Below, one piece after another: positions 44,523-52,154 of a DNA stretch of 64,000 nucleotides. The stretch covers positions 134,426-198,425 of the forward strand of contig JARYMF010000006.1 of the NCBI GenBank assembly GCA_029907255.1, given 5' to 3'. The stretch comes from Armatimonadota bacterium. Lineage in GTDB: Bacteria; Armatimonadota; UBA5829; DTJY01. Position 1 is the first letter of the stretch. Every line of letters begins with the position of its first letter. The notes under the pieces were generated by a model. That model made no database searches. It was not told the DNA's origin and saw only the letters and a program-made list of their open reading frames with translations. A program made the translations under genes and the position numbers.

Positions 44523-47500
44523 ATGGCAGTATTTCAACTCATCTCTACATTAACCGTTTTTCTAGCCCTAACGCTATCTTGCAATGCAATCGGGGCGAAC
44601 TTGACATCCGAGTTAATCTGGAACGCTCGCCCTGATTGGATTCACAATCCAGCGGACTTTCATAAAGTTAGCAGTTCGCCCGAGGTCACCCGCTTTGAAG
44701 TCAAACAACCTGGAAGAGGAATGAAGTGGACTGCCGAGATTTCGCAACCACTTGATTTGGCGAAGACCCCTTGGTTGCTGATACGCTATCGTGCGATTGG
44801 CGCCGACCAGCCGCTCGGGTACTTTGTCTACATCCACGGCACAAAGGGTGAGGAGCAGTTTATCGCCGAGCCGAGCGATTTTATATCTGACGGAAGATGG
44901 CATACACTGGTGAAACAGGCTAACCCCGTCATGGCAGATATGCTTGCAGTTCAACTGCAGGCTGCCCGTCCTGATGGAACAATCGAAATATCACGCTTGG
45001 AATTTCATGAAAATGCCCCAAAACTAACGTTTACAGAGCTTCTGGCAACGGATAAGCAGAAAGCCGGCAAAAATTTTAAGCCTGTTGATTTGCGCTCTAT
45101 TTTCAACTCAAGCCATAAAGTTCTGATGGAAGAGTTGAACATAAGCGAGTGGTCAAAAGAGAATGAAATCATAGTCTCGGGCATACCCTTCCGAATCTAC
45201 TCGGGTCCAAAAAGCCTTGCCATGACCTACGCTGACAAGCCCGCAGAACTTCGCATCCCACTTAATGAGGTTAGGGCCTCAGAAATCTTTTTGCTTATAG
45301 CCACTGCATCAAAAAATAAAGGCGCAGTCAGCCTTTCCCCCGAGCCTCATTTGTTTTCTGCAAAGATTGTGTATTCGCGCGCCTTAGCGGATGAAACTAT
45401 ACCAGCGCGAATTCCCGAAGGATTTGGGCTTGCTCAGGGCTTTGGGGTCTATGCTATAACCACCTCAAGAGAGCATCCCATCAAAGAGCTGGTAATCAGA
45501 GAAAACATACCCGGCGTGTCGCTCTACCTTGTTTCGGCGACCATTGGATTTGATTCTAATATTGCCGCTCATGCACGACCTTCAAAGGTAGGCGGCGCAA
45601 AGGCACATATTTATTCAGAGGCAAAACGAAAATACAATTGGAATGCGTATGTGAGTCCCATCAGCGAGCGAATTGAGATATTCAATGGCGAAACTCGAGT
45701 GTTGATTCGCTATAGACCAGGCGTCTCAATCGAAATAATAGGAGAAGAGGGACCACCAAGCATATCAGCCAAAGGAAGTTTCTGGCGAGTTCGCATGGGC
45801 GACCAGATTCTCGAATCCACAGATTTTGAAGGTTCAGTAGTCGAGTCACGCGGCGTATTCTCCACTCTTGAGTTGATTGACCGAAAAGGACTTGGCATCA
45901 ACGGTTTACTGAGTATAACACCTCAATCGGGTGACCGGATACATTTTCAGTTAGACCTTTGGACAAAAGAGAAAAGCAAAATTCAAGTAGACTTTCCGAC
46001 AATATCAGAAATCAAAAGCCTGCGGGGGGCAAACCTCTCGTATTGTTTCCCGAGACGTGGTGCAGTCATCAACGACATTCCAATCGAACTCCGGGAACCG
46101 TATTCCGGCTTAATGCCTTTGCAGTTCATGGACGTCTATGGTCCTGACGGTGGAATGTACCTAATAACGATGGACACATTAGCAACGTATCGCTACTTCC
46201 ACCTGCGAAAGGATGCCAAGGGCATTTCAATGAGCGTGGAGTATCTAGAGCAGGAAGTGCTTCCGTGGGCACGCTTCACTTCTCCAGCCACAACAATTGG
46301 GTTCCACAAAGGCGATTGGCACTCGGCATTTAATGCATACAAAGAATGGATTGGCACATGGTATAAGCCTGATGCGCCACGCAAGGATTGGTTCCGCAAA
46401 GTATTCAACTTCCGCCAGCAGTTTTTGCGGTTCTACATACCAGGTGGAGAAAAGTACTACAACAAGGAAAAGAAAAAGTACACTTTTGCTGAAGGCATTG
46501 CCGAGGATTCAAAGGCTTTTGGCGGCGTTGATTATCTCCATCTCTTCGATTGGGGTGCTTCAGAAAAGTGGGGCAGGTGCGGTGACTACGACCCCTGGGA
46601 TGAGATTGGCGGTGTAGAAGCTTTCCGCGACGCAATTACAAAGACGCAAGCATCTGGAATTCCTGTGGGCCTATATATCGAAGGCTACTTGGTTGACCCG
46701 CAGTCGCGCATAGCTCAAGCTCACGGTAAGGAGTGGCAAATTATCGGCAAAGATGGCAAGCCCCTTCCATTCTTTGCACCGGCGTTAAACATGTGCTCAG
46801 CGGTGAAAGAATGGCAGGATTACCTTGCTTCGGTCTACAGCACCGTAAAAGAAAAAACCCACGCACTAGGCTATTACTGCGATGAAATGGGTTTTGCAGA
46901 CCCAGGGCACTTCTGTTATGCCGAAAATCATGGACATCCCGTGCCAGAACCACCGCTTAGGGGACAGCGAGACCTTCTAAAGAAAATTAGGCAGGCGCTA
47001 GGTCCAGACGTCGCCCTTTATACCGAAGAAACACCTGCTGATGTAAATACTCAACATCAAGATGGAAGCTTCACCTACGCAATCTCAAGCGTTTCAGATG
47101 CCTGGTCGCCCTCGCATATAAATCTAACTCGCTTTGCATTACCAGATTTTAAGACATTCGAAATCATTGTGTGTGATAAACCCCTTGGAGACCGTTTGAC
47201 TGCTGTGCGTCAAATCTTCTTCAATGGCGAAGGCATTTGGTTGGAAGGACCAGCAGACAAATGGTTTGCGCCGCAAGTACTAGCTTTCATCCGCAAGATG
47301 CATAAAGTGATGCGAAAATATGAAGATTGCTTCACATCTTTATCACCGGTGCCGCTTGTTCCGACGGGGCAGAAGTTAGTATTTGCAAACAAATTCCCGG
47401 CGAAGGAGCGCACGCTTTGGACGCTTTTTAATGCAAACTATTCAACAGTGCGTGGAGAACTATTAGCCGTCGAGCATACCACAGGTGCAAAGTATTACGA

Positions 47501-47636
47501 CGTATGGAATGGCCGTGAGCTCAAGCCCCGCATCGTAGGCGAGATTGCCTACCTTACGTTAGAAATTGGCCCAAGGGACGTGGGATGCGTCGTAAAGGAA
47601 TTGAAGGTTGATAGAAGCACAAAGGCAAAAAACTAG
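44523..47636 (+). CDS. Large exported glycoside-hydrolase-like protein
   Basis: This 1037-residue protein has a signal peptide (residues 1-24). The N-terminal 580 residues are beta-rich (binding and super-sandwich domains). A TIM barrel follows at about 620-920: 'GVDYLHLFDWGASEKWG', 'GIPVGLYIEGYLVDPQSR', 'LGYYCDEMGFADPGHFCYAE' and 'VALYTEETPADVNTQ'. The aspartate/glutamate in YCDEMG and the glutamate in YTEETP are likely catalytic acids, as in alpha-galactosidase-superfamily and DUF6259-type proteins. A C-terminal beta domain ends it. No strong ribosome binding site is seen. Its stop overlaps the convergent UroD-family gene by four bases. Confidence 0.68.
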   Translation: MAVFQLISTLTVFLALTLSCNAIGANLTSELIWNARPDWIHNPADFHKVSSSPEVTRFEVKQPGRGMKWTAEISQPLDLAKTPWLLIRYRAIGADQPLGYFVYIHGTKGEEQFIAEPSDFISDGRWHTLVKQANPVMADMLAVQLQAARPDGTIEISRLEFHENAPKLTFTELLATDKQKAGKNFKPVDLRSIFNSSHKVLMEELNISEWSKENEIIVSGIPFRIYSGPKSLAMTYADKPAELRIPLNEVRASEIFLLIATASKNKGAVSLSPEPHLFSAKIVYSRALADETIPARIPEGFGLAQGFGVYAITTSREHPIKELVIRENIPGVSLYLVSATIGFDSNIAAHARPSKVGGAKAHIYSEAKRKYNWNAYVSPISERIEIFNGETRVLIRYRPGVSIEIIGEEGPPSISAKGSFWRVRMGDQILESTDFEGSVVESRGVFSTLELIDRKGLGINGLLSITPQSGDRIHFQLDLWTKEKSKIQVDFPTISEIKSLRGANLSYCFPRRGAVINDIPIELREPYSGLMPLQFMDVYGPDGGMYLITMDTLATYRYFHLRKDAKGISMSVEYLEQEVLPWARFTSPATTIGFHKGDWHSAFNAYKEWIGTWYKPDAPRKDWFRKVFNFRQQFLRFYIPGGEKYYNKEKKKYTFAEGIAEDSKAFGGVDYLHLFDWGASEKWGRCGDYDPWDEIGGVEAFRDAITKTQASGIPVGLYIEGYLVDPQSRIAQAHGKEWQIIGKDGKPLPFFAPALNMCSAVKEWQDYLASVYSTVKEKTHALGYYCDEMGFADPGHFCYAENHGHPVPEPPLRGQRDLLKKIRQALGPDVALYTEETPADVNTQHQDGSFTYAISSVSDAWSPSHINLTRFALPDFKTFEIIVCDKPLGDRLTAVRQIFFNGEGIWLEGPADKWFAPQVLAFIRKMHKVMRKYEDCFTSLSPVPLVPTGQKLVFANKFPAKERTLWTLFNANYSTVRGELLAVEHTTGAKYYDVWNGRELKPRIVGEIAYLTLEIGPRDVGCVVKELKVDRSTKAKN

Positions 47637-48865
47637 AATCCACCAGTCTCTTCCTGCGCAATCCGCACCCACTCCCAAAGGCGTTCGGGATGGTATTCAA
47701 CCGTGTGAACGTCCTTGAGAATAATCTCCAATACGCAGTCTTTCGCAATCTCGAGCGTTTCGCGGATATACTTGCGAATAAAATCAGCGTCAAAACCACC
47801 CACAAGATGCGCGGGATTTGGCTTCCATGAGTATATGTACTTATCTTGGAGCTTTTCTGCGGCTATGCGGCGATCAGCCCAAGGGCTAATTGAAATTCTG
47901 CGCATCCCTGCAAATTTGAATACATAGTCCAAGCGGTCAGTAACTGGCTCACAACAACCATAGCAGTTCAAGCCAAATCGTTCTAGCAATGGCCGCTGAT
48001 ATTGGAATATGAACTCCTCGTGCATTGTAGGCGATACGCCAACCAGCTCCTGTGCCTCGGCAAATCCCCACAGGTCGCGAAGTCTCACTCGCCCTTGGAA
48101 CCCCGGCCCTGGCAATTCATCGGTATACGCCAATCCGCCCGAGCCAACATAATCATCGGTGTTCACCAAGTCGAGTTTGTCGTAAGCTTCCACCTGGTCA
48201 AGAAGTCGCATATTCCCTTGTGCAAGGAATGACATGACACGATGTAACCATTTCGGACGCTCAACCATATCCCACATCATCTGGTCAAGGCCGCGAAGGT
48301 ATATAAAAATGTTCGCCAATCCGGTAAAGTTCCAAGCAAAAATTCTCCGGTGAATCTTGACTTCTAGGATGTCACCAATTGCGTCGTGAAGCGCCTCGAA
48401 GTTTTGCTGTGTTCTTTCCTCATCAATAACAAGGTCTGGGAATTTGAGCTTCTCAATGTCCGATTCCTCTTTAATTGGGGGATTGAAAGCCCAAGCACCA
48501 CGCTCCACCGGACTTGGAATTGTGGTGGGAGTAATACCCCAGCCCGTAGTCCACCAGCACAAATCCACCTTCACCCAAGGCTCCTGTACGCTGTCATCGC
48601 GCAGATATTCCCAATAGTAAATGCGCTGGCGAAGCTGTTTCTCGTATCTTCTTGCCAAATCATTAGTGCACTGGAGAACAGAATCGGGAAGTATTTCCAT
48701 CCACGAGCATTCGGGATAGACCAGAACCATCGGCTTTACCTTTTCCAATCGGTTGTGTCGTTTCCACATCTCCCGCAGCTTAGCCTGCCTTGGATGGGCG
48801 GCAGCCTCTGCAACTTTGCCTGCAAGCTCGCGCAAAATTTCCTTATCTTTACGCTCAAATTTCAC
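47633..48865 (-). CDS. Uroporphyrinogen decarboxylase-family (MtaA-like) protein
   Basis: This 410-residue protein has the URO-D TIM-barrel fold, seen in 'FAWNFTGLANIFIYLRGLDQ', 'DLVNTDDYVGSGGLAYTDE' and 'YVFKFAGMRRISISPWADRR'. The 'GLNCYGCCEP' cysteines resemble the zinc-thiolate region of methylcobalamin-dependent methyltransferases (MtaA/CmuA) more than heme-pathway HemE, and it is not near hem genes. A methyl-transfer role in using methylated substrates is inferred; no corrinoid protein lies in this window. The start is GTG 48865 with AAGGGGTGAG upstream. It is 32 bases downstream of the GH106-like gene. Confidence 0.75.
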   Translation of the reverse strand: MKFERKDKEILRELAGKVAEAAAHPRQAKLREMWKRHNRLEKVKPMVLVYPECSWMEILPDSVLQCTNDLARRYEKQLRQRIYYWEYLRDDSVQEPWVKVDLCWWTTGWGITPTTIPSPVERGAWAFNPPIKEESDIEKLKFPDLVIDEERTQQNFEALHDAIGDILEVKIHRRIFAWNFTGLANIFIYLRGLDQMMWDMVERPKWLHRVMSFLAQGNMRLLDQVEAYDKLDLVNTDDYVGSGGLAYTDELPGPGFQGRVRLRDLWGFAEAQELVGVSPTMHEEFIFQYQRPLLERFGLNCYGCCEPVTDRLDYVFKFAGMRRISISPWADRRIAAEKLQDKYIYSWKPNPAHLVGGFDADFIRKYIRETLEIAKDCVLEIILKDVHTVEYHPERLWEWVRIAQEETGGF

Positions 48866-48897
48866 TGCTTCTCACCCCTTGAAAATTTTGCGTCAGA

Positions 48898-51800
48898 CTA
48901 TTTAACCCTGACTAACTCCGCTCCACCAAGCAAACCATAATCGAATAAACTCAGCTCCGGCTTGACAGCATTCTCATCCTCGAAGGCATTCGGACCACAG
49001 TATGGGAAATCCTCACCATCGCGTTCGTGAAGCGGGCCGAAAGTATTTTGCCTGCTTCCCACTACCTCGATCTCAAGTTCATTCATGCCACCGTTTAGCA
49101 AATTGGTCAACTCAAGTTCGAAAGGCCGCCAGAGAATCTTTCCTGCCTTACGCCCATTTACGCGAACCTTATACATTATCCCTGATGGGTGAATAAGTCG
49201 AAGGAAGGTGCGCTTGCCATCAGCAGGAACATGCACAAGAGTTCGATAAGTTATAATCCCCGAATAGAATGGATAACCTTGAACTATCCACGAACCGTTT
49301 GAAATTTCGGCCGGCTCTTCGATAATTTCACCTTCATAAGGGTTAACAAGCCTAACGCCGAAGTCGCCTACTATGTATGCTGCCTCCACTTCGCTTAGGA
49401 AGTTGTAATCAAAGTGGAAGTCAACCGAATTAATGCCCTTGTGCACCAGGTTAGTAATCTCCACCATTCCGAAGCTTCGATCCCAGTACCACCCCATATT
49501 TGATAGGTCAATAGCTACGCCATTAACAAATACCTGGCCTTTATCCATGTCCTCCATTACCAGGTATGCGCTCTTCGGGTGCGCAATGGCACTCCTGAAT
49601 TTGTACCGGAGAATCACGGGGCCGCCTTTGCCGTTAAAGGCACCCTTCCGAATGGCAACCCACGGTTGCCAATGGAGGGCATCACTCGTACCAAAGTGCT
49701 CCGCTAGGCGGCGGCGTATACGGAACTCCATATCTTCGTCCCACCAAGTCTTGCCTCCATCCACCGAAACGGCTAAGCGGTCCATAACCAATACATTCTT
49801 TTCCGAGCGAGCAAATTGCCAGCTGTCCGGTAGCCGCATAACTTCTCCATGGCTAAGACAAGGGGATATGTCGGCATCGGGTGCATCACCAGCTGCATTT
49901 GGGCCAGCAACAATAAGAATCGAACCAGCTGGCGGCAAGCTGAAAGCATAGCGAAGATTGTCGCCTACTTTCTCTGGCTTTATTCTCTTGCGCGTTCCAT
50001 CTAGCGGGTTCCAAACAGCAATTTCCCTTCCCTCGACCTCGCTAGTCAAGAAGGTAAGCACATAATCATGCGCTCTGTCTCGGTCGGAATTCACGATAAA
50101 GAATATTTCATCCTCACCGTCAACCCTATGCTGGAGATACAACTTCGGCACGGGGTGGCCATCTGCACCCCGCAGAGAATACGACCTCGGCGTGATTCTG
50201 TCGAGTGCCTCCTGGATGTGCTTTGCTCCACATGGAAGAGGATATACATTCAAAGATGAGGCGAAATCCTTCCATTTGTTTGTCGCATCGTCGCAATCCA
50301 ACTCGGTCGGAAGTTTGCCCAGGATAAGCACCTTCCCGCCATTCGCCGCAAACTGCTTGAGCATCTCGAATGTCTTAGGCCGCCAGGTTTGGGCTGGAGG
50401 AAGTATTACCACAGGGTAAGTCATTTCGCCAACGCGTAATCTATCCCCCTCAACTGCCCCCATTTCTTCTAGAAAGCTTTCATCACCAAGGTCAGCATCA
50501 TAACCTGCGTTCAGCACCGAATCCAGTGTGCGTTTGAGCAAGCCATCGAAATGTCGTGCAGGACCCCACTCCTCGCCTGGGAGGTCCACAGGCATAAGGA
50601 GCTCCTTGGTATCTTTCACACCGTATTTCCGCGGCGGATTGATACCAAACCTGTGGCCTGATGTGCCGCTTTCAATTGGGTGAAGGATAAGCACATCAGG
50701 CTTCGCCTTCCCACTCGACAGGACCTGCGCCAGTCGGGTGAAATAATCATTAAGAGGCTTAAGTTCCTTCCAGTAAGTCTGCTGGTAGTTCCAATTTGGA
50801 GGATAATCGCGTTTTCTTCGTCCGCGAATCGAATACAATGTCAAATGAGGGCAGAAAAAGTTCACGCCGAGCGCAAGATCATAGTCACCAATCCACTTGA
50901 AGTCCTCAAAGGTATTTGTGTGGCGTGTGACACCGAATATTTCGTCCAGCACACGCTTTCTGCCTAGCTGCCTCGCCGCTGAGCCAACTTGTTTTGCCGT
51001 GAGGAGTATGCCATCAACCTGTCGACAAAGGTGGTCAATCCCTGGAGCTTGGTGCCATCGATAGAACGGCATTACGCCGCCATAGCAGCATGAAATTTGG
51101 CCCTCAAAACTGTCCTCCATAAGATAATGGCCCGTATGTTCCAAGCCGTTCTTTTCACACCACTCGTAAATAGGCTTACTGAAAGCTTCCTGGAACTGCC
51201 GGTGTATGGTGCGGTGGATGAAAAGCCGAATCTTGCGGCACTCGCGCCCATCGAAATAGAGGTAGGGTAGGTCTGCCCAAAAATCGCGTCCATACCACTT
51301 TTTATAGGCATCTGGCAGTCCTTCCCACCAAGCCATTGTGTTCCCACCCTGGCGAACGTGTGGCTCATCGGTGAATATACCAGGTATACGCTTGCCAAAC
51401 TCCGATCTCAGGTGGGACTTATAGACCTCATGCGTCAGCCGTATGAACTGCTGCATTGCTTCCGGATTGAGAAGATTTGCATATGACTCTCCTCCCCACC
51501 ACGCAGTCTTGTCAGCATAGTGGCGGCGAAATAGAAGACGTTCGTAATCGGTATAAGTTCTCGCTTTATCAAAGTCAATTTGCTCAGCTCTTTCAATTTT
51601 CGCATCTTTTCGGCCAATTAGAACATACGCCGCCTTGGGTTCATCATTGCCATCTGGTAGTGCTTCTCTGCCAACGGGAACGAACTCTGCTTGGAGACCA
51701 GCTTGGCGGTACTCATCCTTCATTCCTGCTACTTGGCCGCCAGCGTTCCCACTTGGCCAGAGGTCTTCGTCATAAAGCCAGAGGTATCCATCCTTCTTTC

Positions 51801-52020
51801 TTGCTACGTCAAGAGCAGCCTTCATTGCCTTGAACCAGTCTTCCCCCAAATAATCAGTTATGAGACCCGCACGCGAATGAAAGAAGCCACCCGAAAGGCC
51901 AACATCTATCATATCTTCCATTTGCCGGGCAGTTTCTTCAGGAGTTATCCGATCATTGATAGCCCAAAAAGGCGCGGGACGGAGTATATTTTCCGGTTTC
52001 TGAAATTTGCTGAAGTCCAT
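48898..52020 (-). CDS. GH106-like glycoside hydrolase, no signal peptide
   Basis: This 1040-residue protein resembles GH106 (alpha-L-rhamnosidase) and related hydrolases. It shows 'RPAPFWAINDRITPEETARQ', 'GLSGGFFHSRAGLITDYLGE', 'YLWLYDEDLWPSGNAGGQVA', 'EHTGHYLMEDSFEGQISCCY' and 'VVILPPAQTWRPKTFEMLKQ', in the order typical of these enzymes. The C-terminal third is jelly-roll material ('VKHRV' region onward, 'RFMVEITNLVHKG'-like segments). The absence of a signal peptide suggests it degrades imported oligosaccharides. AAGGAAGG lies 6 bases before the ATG. It starts the two-gene unit with the UroD-family protein. Confidence 0.78.
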   Translation of the reverse strand: MDFSKFQKPENILRPAPFWAINDRITPEETARQMEDMIDVGLSGGFFHSRAGLITDYLGEDWFKAMKAALDVARKKDGYLWLYDEDLWPSGNAGGQVAGMKDEYRQAGLQAEFVPVGREALPDGNDEPKAAYVLIGRKDAKIERAEQIDFDKARTYTDYERLLFRRHYADKTAWWGGESYANLLNPEAMQQFIRLTHEVYKSHLRSEFGKRIPGIFTDEPHVRQGGNTMAWWEGLPDAYKKWYGRDFWADLPYLYFDGRECRKIRLFIHRTIHRQFQEAFSKPIYEWCEKNGLEHTGHYLMEDSFEGQISCCYGGVMPFYRWHQAPGIDHLCRQVDGILLTAKQVGSAARQLGRKRVLDEIFGVTRHTNTFEDFKWIGDYDLALGVNFFCPHLTLYSIRGRRKRDYPPNWNYQQTYWKELKPLNDYFTRLAQVLSSGKAKPDVLILHPIESGTSGHRFGINPPRKYGVKDTKELLMPVDLPGEEWGPARHFDGLLKRTLDSVLNAGYDADLGDESFLEEMGAVEGDRLRVGEMTYPVVILPPAQTWRPKTFEMLKQFAANGGKVLILGKLPTELDCDDATNKWKDFASSLNVYPLPCGAKHIQEALDRITPRSYSLRGADGHPVPKLYLQHRVDGEDEIFFIVNSDRDRAHDYVLTFLTSEVEGREIAVWNPLDGTRKRIKPEKVGDNLRYAFSLPPAGSILIVAGPNAAGDAPDADISPCLSHGEVMRLPDSWQFARSEKNVLVMDRLAVSVDGGKTWWDEDMEFRIRRRLAEHFGTSDALHWQPWVAIRKGAFNGKGGPVILRYKFRSAIAHPKSAYLVMEDMDKGQVFVNGVAIDLSNMGWYWDRSFGMVEITNLVHKGINSVDFHFDYNFLSEVEAAYIVGDFGVRLVNPYEGEIIEEPAEISNGSWIVQGYPFYSGIITYRTLVHVPADGKRTFLRLIHPSGIMYKVRVNGRKAGKILWRPFELELTNLLNGGMNELEIEVVGSRQNTFGPLHERDGEDFPYCGPNAFEDENAVKPELSLFDYGLLGGAELVRVK

Positions 52021-52154
52021 GTGGAACCTTCCTTTCTCGCATTTCTAAGAAAAGTCTCTCGCAACCTAATCGTTCTTCTTATTCACCCTTTCTACCTCCT
52101 GCACAAGACATTTAGGGGGCGATTATGTTAAATTTGCTTTAGGGGGATAACTAC

